DNA of 64,000 nucleotides from Sphingobacterium sp. UBA7855 (GTDB taxonomy: Bacteria > Bacteroidota > Bacteroidia > Sphingobacteriales > Sphingobacteriaceae). This document shows positions 17,520 through 26,270 of the stretch, in pieces. The translations under genes were made by a program, and so were the position numbers. The stretch's first letter is position 1. Every line of letters begins with the position of its first letter. The notes below the pieces were generated by a model. That model was not told the DNA's origin and did not search any database. It worked only from the letters and a program-made list of their open reading frames with translations. The stretch is from assembly GCA_002500745.1 (NCBI GenBank), contig DLST01000003.1:216351-280350 (forward strand), read 5' to 3'.

Positions 17520-18626
17520 CTACAATTTCCTCATTTTTGGATTAATTTTCATTCCACTCCGCAGTCCTTGCACTCCTTCATAAACAACTTTGGCGTTGGA
17601 ATCCAAACCTCCGTCCACAATATAATAATGTCCTACACGCGGACCAGCACTAAAAGGTATCATTTTAACGGTACTATCTGCCTGTAGTGTGTACACATAG
17701 GTCTTATCCTGAATCTCAAATACCGACTTTTGATGTACAAATGTGTGCTCCCCTGTCTCCATAGGTACCGCGATCTTACCAGTTGCGCCGTGTTTTAGAA
17801 TATGTTCGGCATTTGGGAATTGGACTCGAAGGGCAATGGATCCTGTATTGGCTTCAAACTCACTTTCAACAAGATGTGCAATTCCTTCATGTGGATAGAG
17901 TTCGCCATTCGCTAAAATTAATTTCACCGACTTTTGCGTTTCTTTGCCATTGAGCTTATCGCGCATAAGTGCTAGATACTCCCGTTCAGAAATATCAAAA
18001 TAAACATTCACTTTGCTGAGGTCAGAGATGGTTGTAATCAAACTTCCTTCGGTCAAAAGAGAGCCCTCACGCAATAAGATACGGTCTATACGCCCGTCGA
18101 ATGGAGCCCGTATAACCGTATAATCCAATCTTGTCTGCGCCTGATTAACCAACGCACGAGCTTCCTCTATTTTAGAATTGGATGCTTTTAGCTGAATCTT
18201 TAATAAATTATACTCCGAAGGGCTCACAATATTCTTGTCAACCAATTTTTGAGTTCGTTCCATCTCCAGTTTTATCTTTTGAGATTCGGCAATAGCATTA
18301 TCATACTGTGCTTTGGCTTTGGCTAACTCTGATCGGTATTCCTCATTATTATATTTAAATAATAGCTGTCCTTTCTTTACCCAGACGCCTTCATCGACAT
18401 AGATTTTATCCAAAAAACCATTCAGTTTTGAGCGAATCTCGACGTTTTTTAAGGCTTGAACATCTGCAATATACTCCTGATAAACAGTGGTGTCCATCAC
18501 CATCAAAGATGCAACGGGTATATTTTTGAGTTCTTCTTTCTGATCAGCGTTAGCATTAGAGGAGCGGCATGATGCCAACATCCCAACCGCGCCAAGTAAA
18601 AGGCACAGTATCCGTAATTTGTTCAT
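17520..18626 (-). CDS. RND efflux periplasmic adaptor (membrane fusion protein) lipoprotein
   Basis: The 368-residue adaptor links the inner-membrane pump to the outer-membrane channel. It has lipobox LASC (Cys20), a biotinyl-lipoyl-like half-domain (VEIRSKLNGFLDKIYVDEG, then WVKKGQLLFKY), an alpha-helical hairpin (about 90-155), the second lipoyl half (TVIRAPFDGRIDRILLREGS), a beta-barrel, and a C-terminal membrane-proximal domain. This is the order seen in AcrA/MexA. The gene is the first of a two-gene operon with the fused pump-channel gene 13 bases downstream, so the operon encodes a complete tripartite pump in two proteins. No regulator gene is adjacent. An inverted repeat (AATACCCA at 18661, TGGGTATT at 18704) lies in its upstream region. 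Confidence 0.93.
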   Translation of the reverse strand: MNKLRILCLLLGAVGMLASCRSSNANADQKEELKNIPVASLMVMDTTVYQEYIADVQALKNVEIRSKLNGFLDKIYVDEGVWVKKGQLLFKYNNEEYRSELAKAKAQYDNAIAESQKIKLEMERTQKLVDKNIVSPSEYNLLKIQLKASNSKIEEARALVNQAQTRLDYTVIRAPFDGRIDRILLREGSLLTEGSLITTISDLSKVNVYFDISEREYLALMRDKLNGKETQKSVKLILANGELYPHEGIAHLVESEFEANTGSIALRVQFPNAEHILKHGATGKIAVPMETGEHTFVHQKSVFEIQDKTYVYTLQADSTVKMIPFSAGPRVGHYYIVDGGLDSNAKVVYEGVQGLRSGMKINPKMRKL

Positions 18627-18915
18627 AGGGAAATAATCTTCTTTTTAGTGGTCACTATGGAATACCCAATCAATTTTTTATCCATGTAGGCGTTTACCGA
18701 ACATGGGTATTTCATCAACGATAATAAAATGTTAAATTCTCTTGCTAGCCATTAAATTTCAATGACTGAAGGGATCATGTAAGCAAAGGGAACTACGATA
18801 ACTTCATCAAGTATGAGGTGTACGCTATAACCTCGGTCGTATGACGCACAAAAACTGTCATACTTTTCAACTTTAATGAAATGTAGCTTTGATTGAAAAG
18901 ATAAATAGAGAATAA

Positions 18916-19278
18916 TTAGAATGGTCGAAACCGGTATAGGAATCGATAGTACCCCGGCCGACAGAGGGTTTTAGAACGGTAAAAAGGATGTTCGTGATCC
19001 TTTGCAAAGCATAAAGCGGTGAAAACAATACCGAAAACGAAAATGAAAATTGGCAACACTTGATTATTGACAGCAAATATGCGATAATCATCCTGCAACA
19101 GCACTTTTTCCTCATGGGAAGATTGAATAGGATCCAAATCCAATACATCATCTAAAAAATACTCCACAATAGTCTCGCCCGCATGCACAACCTGTCCCGT
19201 TGCCGACGAGAAAGAATCATACGTCAACAAATTAAGGTATGCAAAGAGTATTAACAAATGAAATATTTTACCTAACAT
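18916..19278 (-). CDS. Small hypothetical membrane protein upstream of the RND operon
   Basis: I do not recognise a named family. The 120-residue product starts with a hydrophobic signal or anchor (MLGKIFHLLILFAYLNLL). A short acidic region with HAGETIVEYFLDDVLDLD follows, then a second hydrophobic helix (LPIFIFVFGIVFTALCFA, about 74-91) and an aromatic-basic tail ending YYRFLYRFRPF. A match to the -7 consensus lies 18 bases upstream of the ATG, which supports expression. It is in the same orientation as the RND operon but separated from the adaptor by 289 bases, in which I see only an inverted repeat. Possible roles are a pump accessory or an unrelated envelope protein; neither can be decided from sequence. 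Confidence 0.6.
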   Translation of the reverse strand: MLGKIFHLLILFAYLNLLTYDSFSSATGQVVHAGETIVEYFLDDVLDLDPIQSSHEEKVLLQDDYRIFAVNNQVLPIFIFVFGIVFTALCFAKDHEHPFYRSKTLCRPGYYRFLYRFRPF

Positions 19279-19295
19279 ATTGTAATTAAGAACGA

Positions 19296-19303
19296 CAAAG
19301 ATA
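19296..19303 (-). promoter_or_regulatory. -7 box in front of the small membrane protein gene
   Basis: The minus strand reads TATCTTTG (19303 to 19296), an exact TAnnTTTG match, 17 bases before the ATG at 19278. The nearest TTG is only 14 bases upstream, shorter than the usual spacer, so the -33 part is weak. Confidence 0.4.
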
Positions 19304-19340
19304 TGATTTTAAATACCCAAGATTATTGTATTCATGTAAA

Positions 19341-19378
19341 AAAACCATGACAGCCTCAAAATTAACTATCATGGTTTT
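19341..19378 (-). terminator. Hairpin terminator of the first GH92 gene
   Basis: AAAACCATGA (19341-19350) pairs with TCATGGTTTT (19369-19378) over ten bases with an 18-base loop. Runs of A and T on both sides give a T-tract on the minus strand. It lies about 110 bases below the GH92 stop codon at 19487. Confidence 0.6.
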
Positions 19379-19486
19379 CAAATACAACTCAATTTTCATC
19401 GATTGTTAAGAACTTTTAACGTTCAATGAAGTGCTAAATTTTCGTATAGATCAAGGATTAGCGAACTTACTGCTGTAGCAATTTTA

Positions 19487-21781
19487 TCACTTATCTATCT
19501 TTTCACGACTAAAGGAATACGGAGCATCCGCTTTTTTTGTACCTCTATTTTTATTTGGGGCATCGCTCATTTTGAACTGAAGGTTGGCGCCCTGCACTAA
19601 GTCTTTATAACGGATATAATTCCTGCCATAAGGTTTTCCATTCCAGGAAAGTTGGTCTACATAGACCTGATCCCCCCCCTTTTGCTTCGCTTCAATCAGC
19701 ACTTTTTTACCGTTCTCAAGACTTAGGGTCACCTTATCAAATTGCGGAGAACCGATCACATATTCTCCTGATCCGGGTGAAACGGGATAAAATCCCAATG
19801 AAGAAAAAACATACCACGCCGAGGTCTGCCCATTGTCTTCATCCCCACAATAGCCATCCGGTGTGGGCAAATACAGTTTATCCATTATTTTACGTACCCA
19901 ATATTGTGCTTTCCATGGCTCTGCAGCATAGTTATAAAGGTAGGGCATATGTTGAATTGGTTGATTACCATGCGCATACTGTCCCATATTCATCACCTGC
20001 ATCTCACGCATTTCGTGTATCATACCGCGACTCTTCATCCCCTCATAACTCGGAATAACAAATACAGTATCCAACATGGATACAAACGACTTATTACCAC
20101 CCATTAAATCAATTAAACCTTGAGGATCGTGGAATACGCAAAAACTCCAATGCCAAGCATTTCCTTCGGTATATTCTCTCGACCAAGCACTCGGGTCAAA
20201 ATTGGGAACGAATGAACCGTCGGCGTTTTTTCCGCGCATCAGTTTAGTACTTGGATCAAACAGATTTTTATAGTTCATTGCCCGTTTGGCATAAATCGCT
20301 GTCTCCGCCTTGGGTCTACCCAGCGCTTTACCAAACTCATAGATACACCAGTCGTTATAGGCATACTCCAGTGAGCGCGCTACATTTTGGTCGACCTTTA
20401 CGTCGGCGGGGATATAGCCTAATTTGTTATAGTATTCGTAACCAAAACGGCCAGTAGAGGTATGTTTAGGATAGGCATTATTGGCACCATGTTTCAATGC
20501 TTCCCACAATAACTCTTTATCATATCCCTTCCGACCAGTAATTAACGCATCCGCAACAATAGATGCAGAATTGTTTCCAATCATCGATGCGCGGTGTCCT
20601 GGAGAAGCCCACTCAGGAAGATAGCCGCTCTCTTTATAAGCATTTACCAAGCCTTCTTGCATACGATCGTTCATAGAAGGGTACAATAAATTTAATAATG
20701 GAAATAAACTTCGGAATGTATCCCAAAAACCTGTATCTGTAAACATTTCTCCAGGTAACACCTGACCATTGTAGGGGCTATAGTGAATACGGTTACCACT
20801 TGCGTCAATCTCCGAAAAATCTCTAGGGAAAAGTGTTGATCGGTACAAACAAGAATAAAATGTACGCAGTCTGTCAATATTTTGGTCTTCAACTTGTACA
20901 CGTCCCAGCACGTCATTCCACTGCGCTTTACCTTCGTCAACAACCTGCTGAAATGTCTTCGACTTAACTTCTTTCAAATTAATTTCTGCCTGTTCAAAAC
21001 TTATAAAAGAGGAAGCGATCCGAGCAATGACTTTCTCGCCTCTCTTCAAGGAAGGAAAGCCAACGACTGCTCCGGCGTGATTATCCTGAATTTCCAATTC
21101 ATCTGTTCTTATCGCGCCGCTTTTAACAGCAGCTTTGTAGGAGAAAGGTCTATCAAAGGTAATGACAAAATAATTTTTAAAATTATCCGGAACGCCGCCG
21201 CTATTCTTTGTTGAATAACCGATGATCTTATTTTCCTGAGGAATTACTTTAATATAAGAGCCCTTATCAAAGGCATCGATAATAACGTAAGCACTATCTG
21301 TTTTAGGAAAGGTAAACTGGAAGATTGCCGCTCGTTGCGACGGAGATAATTCAGTTGTTACATCGTGATCTGCGAGATAAACACTATAATAGTAAGGTTT
21401 TGCAATTTCGGCTTTATGTGAAAACCAGCTTGCTCGTTTTTCCTGATCAAATTGCGGAGTTCCCGTGACAGGCATGATTGAAAACTGCCCATAATCATTA
21501 TTCCAAGGGCTTGGTTGATGGGTTTGCTTGAACCCTTTGATTTTATCTGCCGTGTAAGTATATACCCAGCCGTCTCCCATCTTGCCTGTCTGTGGTGTCC
21601 AGAAATTCATACCCCATGGCCTTGCGATCGCTGGATAGGTATTCCCGTTAGACAATTCATACTTCGATTCGGTACCGATCAGAGGATTCACAAAGTCAAC
21701 CGGTGAGGACTGCTGCGCCATAGCTGTATGAATAGCGCATAGAAAAAGAATGCTACCTGTAAGTTTTTTAATATTAAACAT
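19487..21781 (-). CDS. GH92 alpha-mannosidase (exported), distal member of the mannan PUL
   Basis: GH92 enzymes are calcium-dependent inverting exo-alpha-mannosidases acting on N-glycans and yeast mannan. The 764-residue protein has a signal peptide ending near residue 22 (HTAMAQ), the N-terminal beta-sandwich (FVNPLIGTESKYELSNGNTY, then GFKQTHQPSPWNNDYG) and an (alpha/alpha)6 barrel. The barrel carries TEGNAWHWSF, HGNQPIQHMPYLYN (from residue 604) and GDEDNGQTSAWY (from 646). The usual HGNEP motif reads HGNQP here, as in the paralogue at 43777. It has its own operator-like site (21820-21837) and is separated from the long operon by a terminator, so it is probably an independent unit of the same regulon. 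Confidence 0.92.
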   Translation of the reverse strand: MFNIKKLTGSILFLCAIHTAMAQQSSPVDFVNPLIGTESKYELSNGNTYPAIARPWGMNFWTPQTGKMGDGWVYTYTADKIKGFKQTHQPSPWNNDYGQFSIMPVTGTPQFDQEKRASWFSHKAEIAKPYYYSVYLADHDVTTELSPSQRAAIFQFTFPKTDSAYVIIDAFDKGSYIKVIPQENKIIGYSTKNSGGVPDNFKNYFVITFDRPFSYKAAVKSGAIRTDELEIQDNHAGAVVGFPSLKRGEKVIARIASSFISFEQAEINLKEVKSKTFQQVVDEGKAQWNDVLGRVQVEDQNIDRLRTFYSCLYRSTLFPRDFSEIDASGNRIHYSPYNGQVLPGEMFTDTGFWDTFRSLFPLLNLLYPSMNDRMQEGLVNAYKESGYLPEWASPGHRASMIGNNSASIVADALITGRKGYDKELLWEALKHGANNAYPKHTSTGRFGYEYYNKLGYIPADVKVDQNVARSLEYAYNDWCIYEFGKALGRPKAETAIYAKRAMNYKNLFDPSTKLMRGKNADGSFVPNFDPSAWSREYTEGNAWHWSFCVFHDPQGLIDLMGGNKSFVSMLDTVFVIPSYEGMKSRGMIHEMREMQVMNMGQYAHGNQPIQHMPYLYNYAAEPWKAQYWVRKIMDKLYLPTPDGYCGDEDNGQTSAWYVFSSLGFYPVSPGSGEYVIGSPQFDKVTLSLENGKKVLIEAKQKGGDQVYVDQLSWNGKPYGRNYIRYKDLVQGANLQFKMSDAPNKNRGTKKADAPYSFSREKIDK

Positions 21782-21819
21782 ATTTATGCTTTTGGGTTGA
21801 ACGTTTATAATGCAAAAGG

Positions 21820-21837
21820 CTAAAACGTATTAGTAAA
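21820..21837. promoter_or_regulatory. LacI-type operator candidate before the first GH92 gene
   Basis: CTAAAACGTATTAGTAAA is identical over 18 bases to a site at 46151-46168 in front of another GH92 gene. Its core (CTAA, ACGT, TTAG) is palindromic with a central CG, as expected for LacI-family operators. It starts 39 bases upstream of the GH92 start codon. The LacI regulator at 46272-47258 is the obvious candidate to bind it. Confidence 0.65.
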
Positions 21838-21932
21838 TATAGGTAAGAAATTTAAATATAGCCGATTGACAAGCTATTTTTCACAAGATGGTTACAAAAA
21901 AAAGCGAACAGCCCCTATCACTCCAAATAAAA

Positions 21933-21976
21933 TAGCCGCAAGATATTGTCTTTGTCAAACCAATACCTTACGGCTA
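21933..21976 (-). terminator. Hairpin terminator at the end of the long SusC/SusD operon
   Basis: TAGCCGCAAGATATTG (21933-21948) and CAATACCTTACGGCTA (21961-21976) pair at 14 of 16 positions around a 12-base loop. On the minus strand TTTTATTT follows. It sits 65 bases below the stop codon at 22041 and marks the end of the operon that begins at 40144. Confidence 0.7.
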
Positions 21977-22040
21977 ATTTTTAAACCAATGAGCCTCTTG
22001 TCGCTAACAACCTCAACGAACTGTTGTCAATTTTTGGTGC

Positions 22041-23093
22041 TTACTTTGGTAGTTCCAAAAGCCTAAATTCACTTATTTGGAAATTTGACCCAGAGGATAC
22101 CGCTTTTAAAACATACCTGTAATAACTATAAGGTTTTGCGTTCGTAAAAGAGAAATTAACGGACTTTCTTCTATCTGCTGAAGTAGTACCAAAGCTATAA
22201 CCTGTGACCGTGTTTAATGTTACCCAAGTTTCTCCATTGTCGGATGCCTGTATTTCCCAATCTTTCGGATCTCTTTCCGGAGCATCATTTCCGGTTGTTA
22301 TGGTATAACCATTGATCGTTTGGGGTTGATAGAATGCAAACTGCCAATACATACCGGGCTGATATCCACCGACAAAAAGTTTCGTAGTATTGTCGTTGTC
22401 GATTAATTTTTTCGAACCTTCGCCCGCATCAGGACCACTGGAATTGTCCTGAGAAATTCGAAAAGTATTGTCAATATTTGTCCAGTCTTTTACAATTCCC
22501 AGATCTGTCAGCATCTTTGTAATAACGATCTGCGAACCTTTCGGAGTTTTAACACGAAGTTGATAGGTCTCAAATTTACCGATTTCAATAGAAATATCTG
22601 CTTTTGCCTTATCAGAAACTTGCACATACTTATCTTTATCAGTCATCTTTGACCAAGTGACAGCCTGTACTGCTATGTCGCTGTCGTATGCCAAAATCAG
22701 CTTACCAGTTCCATTCTTTGTCGCATTGAATCGAATTAATTTTTCAGCATCAATTTTGATAACTTCTTCACGTTGCGCCCAATCTCCATTCTCGTTGAGC
22801 ACTTTAAGTTTGACTGTAAAATTACCCGTATTTAAAAAGGTATGTTGTGGCGAAACCTTTGACGAGGTGCTGTCATCGCCAAAACTCCAGCGCGTTTCGC
22901 TATAATCCGTTGACTGATTTGTAAATTCAAAAGTAAAAGGATCATCCTTGGCAACCTGTTTTGTAGAGAAAGCTGACACCGGATTGGGTAGCTGAGGTTT
23001 TTCAACTACTACTACTTCCTTTTCTTTACTGCAACCTAGACAGGTAAACAGTAAAAGAATATAAAAACTGTATTTTACTAATTTCATCTTCAT
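22041..23093 (-). CDS. Lipoprotein with PKD domain and discoidin-like (F5/8 type C) domain
   Basis: The 350-residue protein has lipobox CLGC (Cys21). A PKD-type immunoglobulin fold covers about 38-115, with the hallmark TRWSFGDDSTSS and PQHTFLNTGNFTVKLKV. A linker domain follows to about 200, then a C-terminal discoidin-like beta-sandwich (about 215-348) with ITTGNDAPERDPKDWEIQAS and FQISEFRLLEL. No catalytic residues are evident. Both domain types usually mediate protein or carbohydrate binding, so a surface glycan-binding role in the mannan PUL is a reasonable inference. It is the last gene of the long operon, 36 bases after its upstream neighbour, with which it shares the C-terminal module. 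Confidence 0.82.
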   Translation of the reverse strand: MKMKLVKYSFYILLLFTCLGCSKEKEVVVVEKPQLPNPVSAFSTKQVAKDDPFTFEFTNQSTDYSETRWSFGDDSTSSKVSPQHTFLNTGNFTVKLKVLNENGDWAQREEVIKIDAEKLIRFNATKNGTGKLILAYDSDIAVQAVTWSKMTDKDKYVQVSDKAKADISIEIGKFETYQLRVKTPKGSQIVITKMLTDLGIVKDWTNIDNTFRISQDNSSGPDAGEGSKKLIDNDNTTKLFVGGYQPGMYWQFAFYQPQTINGYTITTGNDAPERDPKDWEIQASDNGETWVTLNTVTGYSFGTTSADRRKSVNFSFTNAKPYSYYRYVLKAVSSGSNFQISEFRLLELPK

Positions 23094-23129
23094 AAATTCA
23101 TCGTTGTAATACCATGTGTTGCCTTACAT

Positions 23130-24500
23130 CTATAAAAATTCAATCATCCTCCATTCAGAACATTGAAATAAGCTACTCCCAACATTTTCTGTAATATTTA
23201 GACGATAAAATTTGTAAATACCCGGCTTTTGGACATTAAATCTTCGTGTCTGAATTCTATTCGGGAAACTCTCATTTGTTCGTGTGTCAATCGTAACCCA
23301 GTTCTTACCATCTAACGATCCCTCAAGAAACCAGCTTTTTGGGTCACGCTCGATCGCATCATTTCCGGATGTAAGTGTATATGCCCCAATTTTCAGCGTT
23401 CGCGTGAACGTCAATGTACACTGCAGATCGCCCGTAAATGCACTTTGCAAAAATTTGGTACTCGTGAGGTCGTCCACAAATTTTAAGCTACCTTCACCCG
23501 CACTTGCACCACCATTATTATCCCGGTTTACCGATAGTGTTGCTTCTCCCGTTACATCAAATTCAACAACATTTGCGCAATCAATTAAAATCGTGGTATA
23601 GTTTTTCAGCGGATTGATCACATGCAGGGTAGGATCCTTTAAATAGACTGTTACAGCGAGAAACTTATCTTTATTTTTGGTAATAACATCCCAAGGAATC
23701 GATATATTGAAGGCCGCCGCCGATTTATTCCCCAGCACCTGCACGCGTGAAGGAAGTGCGTATTCATTTTCCTGTAAACCGATCGTATTCGCGGGAACCT
23801 TTTTCTGCGTTATCCAATTTGAAATTGAATCAGTTGTACCTCGCACTTCAACATAAAAAAATTTACTTGGAAAGGATGCTAACGAAACGCCGATTGGTAT
23901 CTCGATTCCTGAAGGTGTAGTATTGTAATTGTTATGATCGCTTGCTAAAATAATATTGCCAGGTGAATTTGTTATCGAAAGATAATGGATATCTGTTGCT
24001 GTCAGCAAATTCTTTGAGTCCATCGTTACAATTATGCTACTGGGATTTCCCAGCTGATTACCTTTTCCAGGATTGGATAATTTATAGGACAACGCAAACT
24101 TCTTACCGTAAACACGTTCGATCTCTGTTCGCGAAATCGTTAATAAAAAGGAGGTGGTATCCGCACCATATTGAAATTTCACGATATTCGGAAAAGAAAA
24201 TGCCGAATTGGGGAGTGTAACCACCTCTTTTAGTGTTCCTGATTGGATTAATTTGTTCACCGTATCGGTATTCAATTGAATTTCAACATCAAAGGTCTTT
24301 GACGCAGGACTACTCAATTTTACCTTCATCGGAACCTGTACATAATCATTTGTTTTGATCAGATCATTGCCTCCACCTTCAGCGATAACTTGAGCAGGAG
24401 CACCCTCCCGTAAATTAAACACCTCTAAATTATCTTTTGAACAAGCCAACAATTGACTTAAGAACAAAATGATCGTTGTATAATAAAATAGTCTTTTCAT
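23130..24500 (-). CDS. DUF1735 (BT_3987-like) lipoprotein with C-terminal discoidin-like domain
   Basis: The 456-residue protein has lipobox LLAC (Cys20). Two related beta-sandwich modules resemble DUF1735, the N-terminal domain of Bacteroides N-glycan endoglycosidases. The first is at about 50-165 (VQVPMKVKLSSPASKTFDVE, then LPNSAFSFPNIVKFQYG), the second at about 180-305 (ALPSRVQVLGNKSAAAFNI). A C-terminal discoidin-like domain (about 325-455) has LTSGNDAIERDPKSWFLEGS and WRMIEF. There is no GH18 catalytic domain, so this looks like a binding protein only. It sits 17 bases after the LamG gene in the operon. A host-glycan or mannoprotein glycan ligand is inference from its neighbours. Confidence 0.78.
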   Translation of the reverse strand: MKRLFYYTTIILFLSQLLACSKDNLEVFNLREGAPAQVIAEGGGNDLIKTNDYVQVPMKVKLSSPASKTFDVEIQLNTDTVNKLIQSGTLKEVVTLPNSAFSFPNIVKFQYGADTTSFLLTISRTEIERVYGKKFALSYKLSNPGKGNQLGNPSSIIVTMDSKNLLTATDIHYLSITNSPGNIILASDHNNYNTTPSGIEIPIGVSLASFPSKFFYVEVRGTTDSISNWITQKKVPANTIGLQENEYALPSRVQVLGNKSAAAFNISIPWDVITKNKDKFLAVTVYLKDPTLHVINPLKNYTTILIDCANVVEFDVTGEATLSVNRDNNGGASAGEGSLKFVDDLTSTKFLQSAFTGDLQCTLTFTRTLKIGAYTLTSGNDAIERDPKSWFLEGSLDGKNWVTIDTRTNESFPNRIQTRRFNVQKPGIYKFYRLNITENVGSSLFQCSEWRMIEFL

Positions 24501-24517
24501 AATTCGCTTTTTTAAGA

Positions 24518-26254
24518 TTATTTATCAACCCAAACTCGTCCATCTAACTGCCAATTCTCCTGTCGCGCAATTTGTAACCAGCTAAATATCTGAGCGGTTA
24601 TATCAGTGTTTTTCGGTACTAACGTACTTATTGTTTCAACAGAAGGAGCACAAAGAAAATCATTCAGCTTAGAAATTTCATACGTGGAATTGCCCATCTT
24701 TAAGGTATTTCCATAAGGCCCATCGTCATAAAGTACACCATCAGTAACCGTTCCAACAATAGGCCAATTGGCAGCAAGATTCGGATAATAGGGATGTTCT
24801 TCACTTACTCCAACCTGACAATTATACTGCGTAATGACGGCCAAAGGCAAGGCTACTTTCCAAAATCGCACATCAGCCAGGTAGTAGTCACCTTGGTTCC
24901 AACTGCTTCCTCCATTTAAAAGCCCCAACCTAAATTTCGCTGGACTGCTAATCGTTCCCCACGAACTTATGTCCATCTCATTTCCCGGGAGACCGTTTGT
25001 ATAGGTTTTCAAAATACGTTTACCTTCGCTTGTGAGGGCTCCGACTATAGTCACATTATTCCAGGTTGCGTTGTTCAATTTAGGACCATTTACCTCACCA
25101 CTTCCGTTCGGGCCGCGCCCGTTGAACATCCAATAATCATCTTTAAAAGCCATTACCCATCCATTTGTTGGTGCACCTGATTCCCATTTCTCACGTTTGC
25201 CGATAAAAGATGGATAATTAGAAAATTTGTATGTGTTATTTGGCCCCTTATTCTTCTTAACTTTTAATTCAATGGTAAATTCTTCTTTATCACCAAGATC
25301 GAAAACAGGATTATCACCTTCGGTTAACTCTGCGTAGACACCGCCTTTAAATCTTAGAAAATCTCCCGAAAAGCGACTGCCCAAGTAAGGTTTATTGATA
25401 TACCTTGAATTATATTTAGGTGAGTAAAAGATAGTGAAGGTATTCACATTTGGATTACTAAAAATTGTATTGTCATTCTGCGCAGGAGGAATTTCAAAAG
25501 GCCCTCCTTTACTCGAAGTGATGATAACCAGCCAGTTCTCTTTTTTAAAAGCTGGGCGTTGCACCAAGGCCTGAATAACTTCCCCTACCTGCTTATCGAA
25601 ATTTTCTATGGCGGATTTATAAACAGCGCTGCTATTGTCATAGGCGCTGGCCTTTCCGGCCTTATCAACCGCTGTGAAATGGGCAGTCAACAAGGTTAAT
25701 TCCGGTTGCTTTAACCCTTCCTTAACACTATTGACAACCTCTTCGTCGGTACTCTCCAACTTAGCTACCGCAACAGGAGCAAGATTTTCAACAAATAGTT
25801 TAGAACTGCTATAGACTTTGAATTCAGGGTTCTTCATATTTGCAGCGACCCTTGTATAGACTGTTGGAAAGGTCTGAAAATTATTGTTCTTAAAATTATC
25901 ACCAATGACCAAATGTTTATTTTGGTTCACCCCAGTGATAATACTGGCTAGATCGGCGCCCATAGCAGTTGCATCGTCATGCTCCTCACTTAACGAAACC
26001 CAGGAATAAATCGAATGGTTGAGCAATCCATTCATCGTTGGAATATTTGCCGTCCGGACAGACTCTCCCCTTGCTCCGTCCACGATGAGCATGAGTACTT
26101 TTGGCTTGCCATATACTAGGTCAACGGTATCTTGTTGCCCCTCATTATCAGGCAACAGGCGTCCGAATTCATCATTACAGGATATGAGCATTGATAATAT
26201 AATCAAAGGCATTAGCCAGCGGCCTATATTTTTAAAATTAGCTTGAGATCTCAT
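24518..26254 (-). CDS. Lipoprotein with degenerate alkaline-phosphatase-like domain and LamG-type domain (DUF4983-like)
   Basis: The 578-residue lipoprotein (Cys26 in LISC) starts with an alkaline-phosphatase/phosphodiesterase-like fold at about 50-290: KPKVLMLIVDGARGESV, then AHFTAVDKAGKASAY and LVIITSSKGGPFE. In active relatives the last two segments carry metal ligands (D..GH and SDHG). Here His is Lys201, and Asp-His is Ser248-Lys249, so at least three ligands are lost and the domain is probably inactive. The second half (about 310-480) is a concanavalin/LamG-like sandwich with FTIELKVKKNK and YYLADVRFWKVAL, typical of carbohydrate binding. I infer a surface glycan-binding lipoprotein built on a dead enzyme. 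It lies between the DUF5008-like and DUF1735 genes with gaps of 16 and 17 bases. Confidence 0.75.
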   Translation of the reverse strand: MRSQANFKNIGRWLMPLIILSMLISCNDEFGRLLPDNEGQQDTVDLVYGKPKVLMLIVDGARGESVRTANIPTMNGLLNHSIYSWVSLSEEHDDATAMGADLASIITGVNQNKHLVIGDNFKNNNFQTFPTVYTRVAANMKNPEFKVYSSSKLFVENLAPVAVAKLESTDEEVVNSVKEGLKQPELTLLTAHFTAVDKAGKASAYDNSSAVYKSAIENFDKQVGEVIQALVQRPAFKKENWLVIITSSKGGPFEIPPAQNDNTIFSNPNVNTFTIFYSPKYNSRYINKPYLGSRFSGDFLRFKGGVYAELTEGDNPVFDLGDKEEFTIELKVKKNKGPNNTYKFSNYPSFIGKREKWESGAPTNGWVMAFKDDYWMFNGRGPNGSGEVNGPKLNNATWNNVTIVGALTSEGKRILKTYTNGLPGNEMDISSWGTISSPAKFRLGLLNGGSSWNQGDYYLADVRFWKVALPLAVITQYNCQVGVSEEHPYYPNLAANWPIVGTVTDGVLYDDGPYGNTLKMGNSTYEISKLNDFLCAPSVETISTLVPKNTDITAQIFSWLQIARQENWQLDGRVWVDK

Positions 26255-26270
26255 CAGTTTAAAATTTAAG

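Noticed and set aside
18661..18711. Inverted repeat AATACCCA ... TGGGTATT upstream of the efflux adaptor gene
   Set aside because: The arms are eight bases with a 35-base gap and there is no adjacent regulator gene. It could be chance in AT-rich DNA, so it is not listed as an operator.
18863..18900. Hairpin CTTTTCAA ... TTGAAAAG below the small membrane protein gene
   Set aside because: The stem is AT-rich, the loop is 22 bases, and no T-tract follows on the minus strand, so I do not call it a terminator.
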